NCBI GenBank assembly: GCA_029817715.1
Contig: JARUPY010000534.1
Span: 4,342,501-4,406,500, forward strand
Reading direction: 5' to 3'
From: Melastoma dodecandrum
Lineage: Eukaryota > Streptophyta > Magnoliopsida > Myrtales > Melastomataceae
Length of the DNA stretch: 64,000 nucleotides
Shown here one piece after another: positions 11,901 through 24,058 of this stretch. A program made the translations under genes and the position numbers. Each line of letters opens with the position of its first letter. Within the stretch, counting starts at the first letter, position 1. Below the pieces are notes generated by a model that was given only the letters and a program-made list of their open reading frames with translations, was not told the DNA's origin and did no database searches.

Positions 11901-13378
11901 GGTGAAATCAAAAATTTTGCTGGCGAATGGGTTGAAGAACAAGCTGCAGAACATACGTAGAATTGGTTATGAGCAAAACAAGAAAGAAATTAAGGAGTCG
12001 GGCAAAATGTTGCTGGACTAAATATGTTTTGTGGTCTGGACACCGGATTATGAGAAACAAAGGTTTGTTGCCTGTAAATGAATACATGTTCGACTACATA
12101 GAATCACACAATAAAAAAGAAAATGCTTCCTACCTGTTAACGGTGAAGTCTCTACTCATGGAGTTTCTCCACATTATAACATTTGCCCCATCACTAAGCA
12201 CGGGCATATTGGCTGAGAGAAAATCCTCTCTGGTTTCAGTATTTTGTGCGACTGTCTCAAAACTGGAAATCTATAGCAAAGTAAAACAAAACAGGCATAA
12301 AAAGACACTATTGAAATAAACAACACATTGAAAATAAATAAAATGTCAATAGTTGTGCTTGCAAACCTCCACAATTGAATCTTTGATCCGAACCCTGCAA
12401 ATCGGAAACCGCTTTCCAACAATACAGCAGCGATGAAATCTTTTCTTTATCTGCAAAAACAAAATAATGAACAAATTAGAGGACTTATAAATTTTAAAGC
12501 ACTTCCAATCAATTCTTTGTATATTTCTCCAGGTAAATTCGGGAATATTCCATGGAAGTATGTAAATTAATGTAACTTTTTGCATGACAGTACCTCACCT
12601 CCTTTAGAGTTGCTGTAGTGACCACATCAAAATCTTTTGGGACTCTATGTAAAATCAAATCTCTAACACATCCACCAACAAGGTAAGAACGAAAACCTGC
12701 ATGCCATCAAAAAAAGGTAAACTTGCAGACGCAGATATGGTGATATCTAGAATGAAAATGTATATCAAAATTTGCCATACAAGTGTGTAGTACTTAGTCA
12801 TGAAACAAGAAAATAAGACTAAGCAACAATATAATACTTCGAGAAACATTGAATTAGGAATGGACCTGAACTCTGGAGAACCTTCAAGACAGTCCACGAG
12901 GACGAAGAAATCATCGATTCCCGGATCCCCAACTTCTTGGAACTGAAGGTTTTACAAGGCGACATCTTGATGTCGCCTAAACAGAATCATCAACGTCAAC
13001 GAGTTTACCCAAATTCATAATCCTTGAACTACAACCGTCGCAGATAATTGCAATTCCCTATCGTAATCATAGTTCTGGCTTATAGCACAAACAAGAAGCG
13101 GAGCAAGCAAGTGCAGTACCAACGCCAGCCGAGCGACGAGGAACCGCATCCGTGCACATCCCAGCTGCCGAAGTACTGTCATCAAACGCCTGAATGTACC
13201 CCTTAAAGAGAAAGACCCAACTAAGTCTCAGAGCCGCCACCTAACCATTCGACGAAATGCCTCAACCTAAAAAGGGAAGGGAAAAGGAAACAGATCTTCA
13301 AGACGTCACCTGAGAGGAGAGAAGGCTCTTGAGGCGGGACGGGAACGGAGTAGCAGCGCGTCTCAAGAGCAATACCAT
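8906..13378 (-). CDS. PcnB-type poly(A) polymerase / CCA tRNA nucleotidyltransferase family protein, organelle-targeted
   Basis: A multi-exon gene. Exons set by splice sites and phase: 13310-13378, 13120-13189, 12866-12976, 12599-12696, 12367-12450, 12134-12270, 11871-11943, 11728-11773, 11523-11632, 10982-11089, one starting at 10899, one near 10351-10056, and a last exon about 9641-8906. The border after 10899 is uncertain. The class II nucleotidyltransferase core is clear: [23 protein letters not shown], then SRDFTVNSLFFNPF, DLRSLT and [12 protein letters not shown]. The family adds A or CCA to RNA 3' ends. The N-terminus ([22 protein letters not shown]) looks like a mitochondrial or plastid targeting peptide. 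The last exon encodes a long Lys/Ser-rich low-complexity tail with nuclear-signal-like clusters, of unknown role. It is head to head with the RHD4 gene. Confidence 0.85.
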
Positions 13379-14110
13379 GACGAGCAACTCAATGGAGGAG
13401 GGGGGCTCATGGCGGGTGGGAACCGGAATCTACAAAAAGCAAAGCAGCACCCTTGTCTGCCTTAACCGCATGTATAAAGACTCAAACGGCCGCCTGCCTC
13501 TCTGGGTGATTAAAATATTGAATTGAATCAATCAAATATGATTTATATCATTGGCGAAAAGATCTCATATTATTTCGATCGTGTAGACGCACTAAACTTA
13601 GATCATCCCCACTCCTTCCTTCCGACAATACCAAAGGTTGTCTTTTTTCCCTAGAAGAAGGCATGATTTTTCGCCTATTTTCTAGCCAGATTGGTTAAAT
13701 CTCTTCCCCACAATTCAATCCCCCCCTTCCCAACTTCGTTCCCCCCTCCCCAAAAGAACCCAATTCCTTATTCTATTCTGGGAACTGCTCAACTTCTGGG
13801 CCACCTTTTCATTACCACGGATCGCCTGACAAACCTTGTTTTTTTTTTCTTTTGGACTTATTGTGCCCGGTCGAATAATAAAGTTCGGAGCTTTCGGCGA
13901 AGAGGTCGGCCTTCTTCGGATCTGAGCCAGATTCTTGCACCTGGATCTCTCGGAACGGGTAACGCACGTTATGTTTGTTGTGTGTTTTATGTGATTTTTT
14001 GGATGAATTTGAGGTAACCTTCTGTGAGGTAACGTGGTTTTTGAACTGTGATGGTGTTCTGGTAGTTTGTTTCTTAGGAGGGGAGGATTTGTTCTGAGGT
14101 TCCGAGAATC
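13379..14110. promoter_or_regulatory. Divergent promoter between the poly(A) polymerase gene and RHD4
   Basis: The 732 bases between two opposite start codons contain no gene and must serve both promoters and leaders. A T-run (about 13841-13850) and C-rich patches (13721-13750) are present. I see no clear TATA box on either side, so this may be a TATA-less shared promoter; that is inference. Confidence 0.45.
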
Positions 14111-17100
14111 ATGGAGAAGGCCGAGTCTGAGCCGAATCTTTACACACGGATGAGGTTGTGGGAATTCTCGGATCAGTATGTTATTGAACCCTTGGATGGG
14201 TCGAGTGGTTCCTCCTTGTCTGTCAGCAGGCTCGATGGGTCCATGAAGTTAATTGGTGGGTTCTTCGAGTTTGTGCTCTGGTCTCAATGTTTGGATACTG
14301 CTCCAGATTAGTCCGCTGTTGTTCACGGATTGTGATTTATGATATTTTGTTGTGTGCAGATGAGCTCCCAAAATGCGGTCCTGTTCGTGTTCCCAAAATC
14401 CAGACCATATTTGGGGTGATTGGGATGTTGAAGCTTGTAGCAGGTTGGTGTTACACATTTTGATCCAGTGTAATGCTTTTCATAGACATTGCCCTCTTGT
14501 GGGATTTATGGCATCGAGATCCCAGTTGTCGAGAATTCCTTTTATCAGATCAAAATTTGTCGTATTAGAATTGTGAAGGAGCAAAACGCCATGAAAATTG
14601 GAATGACATGAATGAGTGGGAGCGTAAATCTTTAAGGAATTTTTGCCATCGGCTGGTTTAGCCTCCTCACATCTAGATAATTGGTCGATTCTACAATATC
14701 ACGGGTTGAAGACCTGACCTGGCAGTTTTCACCCTGATGCAGTCCAGGATCAGCTTTATTACCGATATTCTAAATTTATCCAATTTTTGCAGGTTCCCAC
14801 TTATTTGTAATTACTGAGCGCGAGTGTGTTGGCTCTTATTTGGGGCATCCCATCTATAAAGTTTCCTCCTTCAAGATTTTGCCATGTGATCAGTCTCTGA
14901 ATAATTCCAAGTCTGAACAGGTGAAGCTCCGTTTTCTTACCTTGATGCAATTTTGCTTGTGTCGTCTACTTCATGAACTGTTTCTCCAACATGAATATTG
15001 CAGAAGAAGGCAGAGTTGGAGTTTGCTGGATTATTAAATGTTGCAGAGAAGATTTCCGGCCTATATTTCTCTTATGATGTGAACTTGACACTAAGGTGAA
15101 CCTCTTCAATTGAGCAACCAGTAATGAAATTCCGATACTCTTGAAAGTAGGTATATGAGGCTACTTATAGGCATCCCTGTCTTAAAATATAGTGACTACT
15201 GCGAAAGAGAAAGTTCCCTCTTAATTCCTTCTTTTAGTTGTTTATGTTCGGTCAGCAATCTTCTGTAGAATGATGCCAAACAATCTTAGAAGAGTCATGT
15301 GATGTTGTTGTGATCTATTCACAGAGAAAAAGTTATAATTTATTGGTTTGGTCCTTCTTTAAGCCTTTTGTTGTTCCCCAGGTTTTACTTTTCTACTTTG
15401 ATCTTGTATTACTAAAAATTACTAAAACCAGTTTTATGGAATTAAGAGGTACACTTTTTACTCTTTTTGCAGCGCCCAGCGACTTCATGAATTAGGTGAC
15501 GAGTCTAAGCGTCTTCCTCTGTGGAGACAGGTATACCTCCTTGTTCAAAGGGCATTCATCATTCCTATGATAAAATATTATGAAGAGAAGGCTGAGTTTT
15601 TCCTTTGGCAATGGATTTTTCATCCTTGTGTTCTGATGTCTAGTTATTGTTTGGTTTCAAAAATATCCTGGATTTTGTTTTCCTTCTTTTTCTTATTTGA
15701 GTTCTTTTCTATGCAGGCTGACCCGAGGTTTTTGTGGAACAATTATTTGCTTGAAACCCTCGTCGATAACAAGGTAGTGATTTGTTGTTCTTCCTGCTGA
15801 TTGTTTATCTCCTTCTTATTTAAACTATTTCTGATCAATGTTTTTTCAGATACCATCTGACATCTTTTTTCTATGTGCTTATTTCAGCTGGATCCATATA
15901 TGCTTCCAATTGTTCAAGGGAATATCCTTTGAATCATTTCTTTCTTTTTTTTTTTTTGGTGTTCTCGTAACTTTTTTATCCCATCCGAAACATAAAATAG
16001 CCAATTTGGGAACTTGAATTGCCTCCTTAACTGATAAACCCACGCTTCCAGCACTTTCAAGCAGCCATCGACAAGGATATTGTTGATGTCACATTGATAG
16101 CAAGGCGGTGTACAAGGAGAAATGGTAGTAAAAGTTTTCTTCTCTGAATACCTTCTCTATTCATCAATCGTTTTGGAGCCCTTAATTCTTGTTGGGTATT
16201 AAATCTTTATTGTGATTATTTGGCCCTTCTTTTACAAAAACAAGATGGTTGTCCATTGCATCAGATGTTTGTATTCTTGCGTAGATTTATATTTATAATC
16301 CAATGATATAACAGCTTAAATTATGAGAGATCTTGATACTACCAACTGTTTTTGCTTCTTCTAGGAACAAGAATGTGGAGAAGGGGAGCTGATCCTGATG
16401 GTTATGTTGCTAACTTTGTCGAGACAGAGCAAATCCTACAAATGAATGGATTTACAGCTTCATTTGTCCAGGTCCTCTCTCTTTTTAGGATTTCATATAT
16501 CAGAGCTTTTAGTATCACAGACGCACACTCTACCTCAAGAAAACCAAAATTAGCATAAATCAAGTGCTGAGAGGGTTAATTACTTACCAAGTTTGGAGGG
16601 AATGCTGGTTTTTGATGGAGAGAGAGCCAAGTAGGAGGATGCAGCTGATAAATCTGCTTTCTCTACTCTAATGCCTAGTTATGGTGTTTCTTAAGCTCAA
16701 ACATAACTTAAGGTGAGTAGAGCCTGCTAAGAAAATGAGTGAGTCTATGAAGTACCCAATCATTACCCTCCCTAATAAAAATATGCATACAGGTAGCTAT
16801 AGAGAGCAATCCATTGTTCATATCATGCATCTATTATACATCCCTGTTGGTCCATCTGTGTAAGATTATTTTGTTTCCTTTTCAGCTTCGAGGATCCATG
16901 CCATTCCTTTGGGAACAGATTGTCGATTTAACATATAAACCTAAGTTTGATATAGTGAGACCCGAGGAAGCTGTGAGTCCTTTAGGACCCCCTTATTTCA
17001 TTTTTTATTTTTTATTTTCCTGCAATGCGCAAGTAGCATGCCTGACTTCTCTGTATGGGATATTGAGCAGCCTCGAGTTGCTGAGCGTCACTTCTTGGAT

Positions 17101-19503
17101 TTGAGGAAAACCTACAAATCAGTTCTCGCTGTAGATCTTGTCAACAAGGTAAATGTTCTGCTACTGCCATAACTTGACTGTAGATTTGCTAATAAAATGG
17201 GTTTTCTAATATTGCCACTTCAGGCTAATTCGGATTCTCCTTCAAACAGATCTTTCGTTTGTATCAATGAGAATATCCCCTAATCATTTCTTAGAATAAT
17301 CATGTTACCATGCATACCAGTATCAGTTCCTCCATCAGTTCTTAGGAGATTGCAATTTCATGAGAGATGAATTCTAGAAATTTATGTTTGATAAAAGGTT
17401 ATATTCCTGTAGCAAGACAACAAAATTGAAAGTAGACATGAAAGACCCATCTCTAATGCAGTCATATTCTTTACCAGCATGGTGGTGAGGGCCGTCTGTG
17501 TGAAAAGTATGGGAATACAATGCAACAGATCAGCTGCGATGATGTAAGGTAGCAATACCTTTTATGTTGTACCTCTTTTGAGTATGTTTTCCCATGTCTT
17601 ATTCCTTTCATAGATAGAGAGTGGCAACATCACTGACATTAATGGTTGTTATAGATACTTGCACTTTGATTTTCATCGAATCTGTGGGCATGTCCATTTT
17701 GAGCGCCTCTCCCTTCTATATGCCCAAATAGCGGACTTCCTCGAGAAGAATGGGTATGTAACTGGTCTAATAACATGTTCAAAATTCTTTTAATTAGAAG
17801 GATTTTCTTGTGACATGTTGTCTATTTTGAGATCTTCAGGTATTGTTTACTGAGTGAAAAATGTGAGAAACTTAAGGACCAACTTGGAGTTGTGCGGACA
17901 AATTGTATTGATTGCTTGGACCGGACCAATGTTACTCAGGTAGGTTAAGCCTAATTTAGCTATCTATGCCATGGTGACTCCAGTAATATGAACTGGAAAT
18001 CTCTACTTTATGGAATGCTAAATGAGTTATGGTTTCTTTGCAGTTGAATATAACGAAACAGATCTATTTCCTTTTATATTTTTTGTCTTCTCTGCTGTAA
18101 ATTATTGATTTAGCCCATTTTTTACAAAGAATGTCACCACTGCAGAGTATGATTGGCCGAAAATTAGTAGAGTGGCAGCTTCGGAGAATTGGTGTATTTA
18201 GTGCGGAAGAAACTATTGACGCTCATCCTCATTTGGATGAGCAATTTAAAATTCGTGAGTCTGCGACAATTTGCTCGGCTTTGTGTTTCCTCTTTCTTTG
18301 CTTTGTTGTTTTTCTTAATTGATCTGAAAAGTTCCTTCTGTTTTGTTATTTCTGTAGTTTGGGCTAATCATGGTGATGAGATAAGCATACAATATTCTGG
18401 TACCCCAGCCTTGAAGGGCGACTTTGTTCGGTACTTATTCATAAGCCCGATTGAATTCAACCTATTATTGAACTTGCCGATACATACCTTGATGCATAAT
18501 GGTTGTGATTGCAACGATCACATTAGTTGACTATTGATTACTCCAGGCATGGTCAGCGTACAGTTGAAGGAATTCTAAAAGATGGGTGGAATGCCCTTCT
18601 CCGTTACTACCTGAATAATTTTGTTGATGGCAGAAAACAGGTTCGTGCTTTCTCTGTTGAAGATAGCTGGTGATCCTCCTTTTATCTAAGCCGCTATGAT
18701 TTGTCATCAATCACTTTCTCCATTTTCGTGTTTCGTACAAGCATGCAGCATCGCCATTTTCATTTTAGCCACATCTTCAGTTTCTTCTCTTGATTATTTA
18801 TTTTTAATGTTTCCGTGAAGGATGCTATTGATCTGCTTCATGGACATTATATCGTCTCTGTAAGCCGCGACATGTCGGTTTCACCACCTAAAGGAGGCCT
18901 GGAGAATTTCGCTGTGAGTATTATCTCGGCCGTTTGCTTCATCATTGGGGTTGTAGTGTCAACCTCTCTACTTAAACTGTTCGGGTCATGAGCATGACGA
19001 CTAAGCCGCTTATGTGAAGATGATGCCGTGCAAAAATAGATGGCAGCATATTGCACTGACTGTTTGGTCCCTCCGTTTTCATGAATCGTCATTCATTTTT
19101 TTCTTACAAGCTAACAGACATTGAATTCTACTCCTGCTATTATCTGAAAGATGTTTCTTCTCTGATCCCAGTCCTTTCCGGCGGCCTTGTCTGTAGTCTT
19201 GGTTGGATTATTCTTCTCATTCATGTCCTTGAGGCGAGGTGAGTTGAGCTCTTTCCCGTTTACTCTTTAATCCCTTGCAAATGCAAATTCAGTTGTTGTC
19301 GATGCAACGTAAATGCTGTATGGCCTAATTGTGATAAGATGATTATGTGTGTTGCAGGACCATTCCAACTCCGATACTTGTTCTTTTCCTTTGTGTGGGC
19401 AAGCATGAGTATTGCAGTAGCCGCGTTTGTTAAAGCCAACGGCCGAATGTTTTGCAACCGGCCCCGTCTTCATCAGCCTCGTTTAATTCACCACGGATTT
19501 TGA
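14111..19503 (+). CDS. RHD4: SAC-domain phosphoinositide phosphatase, RHD4/SAC6-8 type
   Basis: Twenty exons with consistent phase give 600 residues: 14111-14255, 14360-14443, 14793-14920, 15004-15095, 15473-15530, 15717-15773, 15888-15921, 16044-16124, 16365-16471, 16886-16972, 17071-17148, 17478-17548, 17655-17753, 17840-17939, 18146-18254, 18358-18430, 18547-18640, 18821-18913, 19172-19238, 19358-19503. The SAC domain has [40 protein letters not shown] and the catalytic CX5R motif [16 protein letters not shown]. The C-terminus has two hydrophobic segments (near [19 protein letters not shown] and [18 protein letters not shown]), as in the membrane-bound plant RHD4/SAC6-8 group that removes phosphate from PI4P and controls tip growth and trafficking. 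The end [17 protein letters not shown] also matches this group. The assignment to RHD4 rather than SAC6 or SAC8 is by overall likeness. Confidence 0.95.
15922..16043 (+). other. U12-type AT-AC intron in the RHD4 gene
   Basis: The intron begins ATATCCTTT and ends CCCAC. A branch-point match TCCTTAAC lies at 16024-16031, 13 bases before the 3' end. Splicing here joins GGGA with GCTTCCAGCAC to read QGSFQHFQ, in phase with both sides. No GT-AG pair gives a sensible reading at this place. These are the hallmarks of an intron removed by the minor spliceosome. Confidence 0.85.
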
Positions 19504-20367
19504 CGTTATTCACCTTTCAAGTTGCTTTCCCCGCCATCCTATATTGTATTAATTCTTTTGCTTTCAGTAGTAGTCTTATCGGCCGATTGTAAAGGTTCTT
19601 ATCAACTACTTATCATCATTGAGGCCCAGAAACACAAAGGCGCTAGTCGACCTGCTATGGTCCTGATAAGATCGATTTTTGAGATTACAACATGATCGCA
19701 TAGAAAGCTGTCATGTTTCTTGTAGGATTGTTGATCGTGCTTTCTTACCTTAAAAGACTGCTGTTGGTAAAGAAGTGTTGAAGTTTCTGCAGTGTTCTAT
19801 GCCTGCTGCTTATTATCTAGAACTGCATTAATTTTCTGTGTCGATTTCAAGGTGATAATGACCCTTCAAACCATATGCATGTGCGCTTTAGGCTTTTGTT
19901 TAAAGCTAGGCTGGTATTGCTCAAGTGTGACCCAACAAGCACTTGAAATGAATAACCATCACAGGCAATTACCTGGAAAAGGGAAAGTCCATGAATTCAA
20001 TGTGATTGACAATGGCAATGACTGGGATGATGCGTAAAATCAAAAACTCCTCATTCGGAGCACATAAACACGTGCACAGCAGCATTCAATGAGCTAATGG
20101 GAAATCTACCCAAAAAAATTGAGTAATGGGAAGTGTTCTACAGAAGGTAGTCACAAAATTGCAGACTGATGATGTATCATCCTCTGCACCAGCGTAACAT
20201 TGCATGGTATTAAAATACAAAGTACTAGAGTACACACGTGGTGCTGGAAACTTTGACGTAACAAGAACATCTCGGTTACCTAATGAAAAATCGAAGCCGC
20301 GATAACCTAAGCATAGAAACTCAAGGAGCACGGCTGGAAATTAGAACATTCTCTCTGAATCCAAGTA
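19504..20367. other. Convergent 3' regions of RHD4 and the cis-prenyltransferase
   Basis: No gene is seen between two converging stop codons. An 81-codon plus ORF (19792-20037) has no recognisable content. Both 3' UTRs must lie here. Confidence 0.4.
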
Positions 20368-21408
20368 TTATGCCTGTTTTCTTTTCTTTTGTATGTAAGA
20401 GTAATTTCTTTGGTAGCCTAAAACTGCCCAGGCTAACTGCCATAATCCAATCTCCGGCCACAGAACAGCCGGAGAGGACAGTGGACTGAATGCAGTCTGC
20501 CACAATAGGAAGTTGCTCAAACGAGTCTCCCCCGAACTACGGATCAAAATATCTGGATCAGGTGCCACTGCCATGTACATGTGCCTCTCAATATCTACTA
20601 ATTTTATCACAGGACACTTCTCTCTATCCTCTGTGATATCCGAAGTTCTCAAAATTAGTTGTGCATCGCCGCTTCGCTCTGTTCCTCCATTGCAGACCAG
20701 ACTTGTCGCTTCCTCGATCTCACAAGAATGACTTTCTCTAAATTCCCCCAAAGAATGGGTCATGTATCCATTTTCCTTCTGAGTCAGTTTCTTTCCTCCA
20801 TATTCATCGATGCAATGCCCATTCTCAGTTGGGCCATTGAAAGACTCTGTGATTTGTTCTGTGCAGTTTAACTTTTCTCTGCATGATTCCTCCACAGCAT
20901 GCACAATTTCATCGTACGAAGTATAAGCCACACAAATCAAAAGTACAGCTCGACTGTTCCCAGCGGTAGCCTTCATCGCCTTTTCAGCAGCAAGCCGAAC
21001 TCTCTCGCCAAGAAGGCCCAAATTCCCAATGAAATATAATCTAATCCCATATTTACTTAGGAAACTTCCTTCCAGTAATTCGTCAATTTTATCCACCATG
21101 AGATCCATCAGCTGCTGGACTTCTTCAGGTTTTCTCTTGAAGTTTTCGATACTGAAGGCATAAACTGTAACATACTTGACTCCCAATTGATAACAGTAGT
21201 TAAGTATAGTAATCAGGGACTCGAACCCTGCCTTATGGCCATCCCCTACGACCATGTGTCTTTTCTTAGCAAACCTCCGATTTCCATCCATGATGAAGGC
21301 AATGTGATTTGGGATCGGACCAGCCATTAAAATGCAAAAGATGGATCTTCTCATGAAATCACGGAGACTACTAAAAAGAAGTACTCTTGTGCTGCTCTGT
21401 TTCTCCAT
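20368..21408 (-). CDS. Cis-prenyltransferase (dehydrodolichyl diphosphate synthase-like)
   Basis: A single exon of 346 residues from ATG 21408. It should condense isopentenyl diphosphate onto farnesyl diphosphate to make long cis-polyprenyl diphosphates, usually at the ER for dolichol. Conserved regions are present in order: PNHIAFIMDGNRRFAKK near residue 34, GHKAGFES, VTVYAFSIENFKR, and RSSGETRLSNFLLWQ near 295 (RTSGE in most members; here RSSGE). It ends WAVLGYQRNYSYIQKKRKQ, as in plant enzymes. Odd point: between SCREKLN and IKLVDIERHMYMAVAPDPD there is a polar segment of roughly 80 residues, longer than in common 290-300-residue relatives. A broken second copy of the 5' part lies at 29183-29440. 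Confidence 0.93.
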   Translation of the reverse strand: MEKQSSTRVLLFSSLRDFMRRSIFCILMAGPIPNHIAFIMDGNRRFAKKRHMVVGDGHKAGFESLITILNYCYQLGVKYVTVYAFSIENFKRKPEEVQQLMDLMVDKIDELLEGSFLSKYGIRLYFIGNLGLLGERVRLAAEKAMKATAGNSRAVLLICVAYTSYDEIVHAVEESCREKLNCTEQITESFNGPTENGHCIDEYGGKKLTQKENGYMTHSLGEFRESHSCEIEEATSLVCNGGTERSGDAQLILRTSDITEDREKCPVIKLVDIERHMYMAVAPDPDILIRSSGETRLSNFLLWQTAFSPLSSPAVLWPEIGLWQLAWAVLGYQRNYSYIQKKRKQA

Positions 21409-23250
21409 CAAGTGAGCAACAAGAATCTAGCCAGGTGACAAGCAGCTTAAGACCTGTTTAAAGCATGTCAATGATCAAATCAAATTGTTGGTTCAAGCCA
21501 AAACAGATACAAGGAAAAAAGAGAGAGACCATTGAAACAGTTGATTGAGCTAGTAGTCACAAAGAATGGTGGTAATGATGTCCTAATTAATCAGCTCGAA
21601 TTAACCAGTACAGAGAACTCAAATCATTGTCTGGCTAGTATTTGGTGGAGAAGAGAGGAAAATAAAACAATTGATAGTTTTTGAAAGGTTTGAACAACAG
21701 TGAGTATTAAAAGGACTCGGCAATAAAAGAGCACACGGCAAGTCATGAAGATGATGGCATCATGTACATCAATTCAGTCCATGCATATACAACAGCATAT
21801 TGGAAAAAGCATTCCCAGTCCCACCATTCTGTTCTCCATTTCTTAAAATTTTTTTAATATTCCCACAAATAGCGCACTACATTGGTCCGCCCACCAAAAA
21901 TCAAAACAATGAAGAATCTACTGTAAGAGAGAACAACATCACCACCCAATATATCAGAAAGAAATGTGGAATATCGCTTGGAATTGGCTATTTGTTCAAA
22001 TAATTTATATCCCCGAGAAGAGCTTTCATGCTTTTAGGCCGTAAAAGGAAATCGACATTTTGTACAAACTCGAAAGTATGATATTAGTATATCACAAGGA
22101 AAGGAAATGATTTCGGAGATGACGTCAGAAGCTGTTTAGGATACAAAGATCATTGCATTCTTTCTGCCAGCAAATGATCTGTTAAAACCCCCCTCAAAAC
22201 CTTTTTCTGCCTTTCCAGTCAATATGGTGACCCAGCTCTGATCCTTTAAGAGATAAAATTTAGAAAGCGGGAAAATTTCCACCAACCAAACCCAGATCAA
22301 GGTGCCATTATGATGACCAATAGCTACTGGTAACTGAACAAGCTGGAAGTAGGACGGCTGACGGAACAGTTGCCTAAAACAATAGGCTATGAAAGCGTAC
22401 TAAAAAATCCGCCCCATAAGAGAAGGCTAACTCTAACCCATCTAAAAAGGCGATCCGAACCTTACTAAAATGAGATAAATTCCAACTGCTTCGCATCTAA
22501 CCATACAAAGTTTGACAGGAAAAGGGAAAAATCTAGAGCACTCCTCAGAGGAAGATGCCAGGAATCAAACTTGAATTGAACCGGTGAAATTCAATGAAGC
22601 CAAATCTCACAACCCATGGTCATATTTCCATTGGGGTGGGGGGCACAGAGAAAAACAACAGGCGGATAGTGGATCAAGAGACAAACTAAATGCAAAAGAG
22701 AGCGAAAACTTTGTAAAGATCGAAACTTTGAATCACCCTAGAACACTTCCTCGCGCTGAAGTCACCGAGGGAAAGTCACATCACAGCTTTTGCAATCTCC
22801 GCCGCGCGGCAATCGCCCACCATCGAGAAAAACAAATACCCCTCCCTCAACCCCCCCTCCCCCCCAAAAAAAAAAATCGGCAGACGGGCAACACGAGTAA
22901 TCACCAGCAAAGCCAAAGGTAACTAATTCGCGGGGCCTAATCTCGGCCGAAGCAATCCTCCACCGACAGCGTAATCAGGATGGCGGATCAAACCGAAAGC
23001 ACAAGGGAAAAACGGGAAAAAGAGATAGGAAAGAAGAATTACCCGACAAGGAATCCGATTGGGCAGGAGAGTGGGGTAGCACACTAGATCGTCGTAGTAG
23101 AAGAAGAAAAGAGAGGAATTGGGAAGTGGGAATGACATAAAGAAAAAGGAAAAAAAGGAGGAATCTTTCAAAAGTGGTGGCTGCTGATGCGGATGCTGCA
23201 GTCGCTGGTGACTCATAACGAATTGAAAGTGACCCACGTCGTAAGAGCAT
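21409..23250. other. Upstream region of the cis-prenyltransferase gene
   Basis: No protein gene is supported. The right part (about 22740-23240) is GC-richer, with C-runs and A-runs (22843-22879), and could hold a first non-coding exon and the promoter of the minus-strand cis-prenyltransferase, but I cannot fix its borders. Several 60-130-codon ORFs here are low-complexity and unconvincing. Confidence 0.3.
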
Positions 23251-23866
23251 AGTCGTCAAAAGCGCACCTAAGCACGCTTTGAGTCCTGGTAGCGGAGCGC
23301 AGGCAAAGATATCAAATCTCAGGCATTCTAGTGCTGCATAAGAAGCGCGCTTAAAGCATGTGTCTTGATCCAAAGCTCAAAGTGTGTTTAAAATGCGCGC
23401 CTTGACCCTTAACCGATTCGAGAAACCCTCCCCTCCAGCGACGAACAACACTCCCCGCTGCCGTCGCCCTTCTCTGTCAGTGCCCCACTACCATTTCCAT
23501 TCTCTGTCGCTCATTCTCCTCCTACATCTGTCGTTTTCAGTCTCCTTCTCCTTTTCTTTCGCTTTTTATAAGCTTTTGATTTTTTTATTATATTATGAGG
23601 ATTATTAGGCTGATTATTGCTAATATTATAAATGTATTGATAGTTGATTCACTAATATTATGTATGAATTCATCATAATCTTTCAAATTTTTTTATTTCT
23701 TGATATTTAAAGTTGAATTGATCTTATATTAAAATTGTTTGGGTAAATTTTATTTTTCCTTTAATATTGGTGCCTACATGTCAAAAAGCGTGCCTTGCGC
23801 CTTGCGCTTAAAGCGATTTAAGATGATTGCGCTTCGGGTGCATTTTAGCGCTTTAACAACTGTTCG
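23251..23866. repeat. TIR-like repeat with GCGC/AAGC-rich ends (probable non-autonomous DNA element)
   Basis: The left end reads GTCGTCAAAAGCGCACC and the right end, on the other strand, GTTGTTAAAGCGCTAAAATGCACC. These are imperfect inverted ends about 610 bases apart. Both ends are full of AAGCGC and CTTGCGC motifs, while the middle (23570-23760) is AT-rich. This kind of end is common in plant repeats. I could not see a target-site duplication, so element class is open. Confidence 0.4.
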
Positions 23867-24058
23867 TTAGACTACTTTTGGCGCCTCCTCCTCCTCCTTT
23901 TCCACAGACGAAGGCAACGACGAGAATATGACAAAACCCCTCCTCCTTCCCTGGGAGGAATTTGGACACAACACGCGGTCCCGTGAAAGGAATACCATGT
24001 TATTTTTCCTTGGATTTGGCTTGGAACCTATTCTCTGAAATCCTATCAAATATGCTCA

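Noticed and set aside
21215..21240. tRNA T-arm-like GGGTTCGAGTCCCTG on the minus strand
   Set aside because: It lies inside the intact cis-prenyltransferase coding sequence (GHKAGFESLI) and no acceptor stem or anticodon arm can be formed around it.
22584..22922. 112-codon plus ORF
   Set aside because: Low-complexity and Pro/Lys-rich because of C and A runs; no motif.
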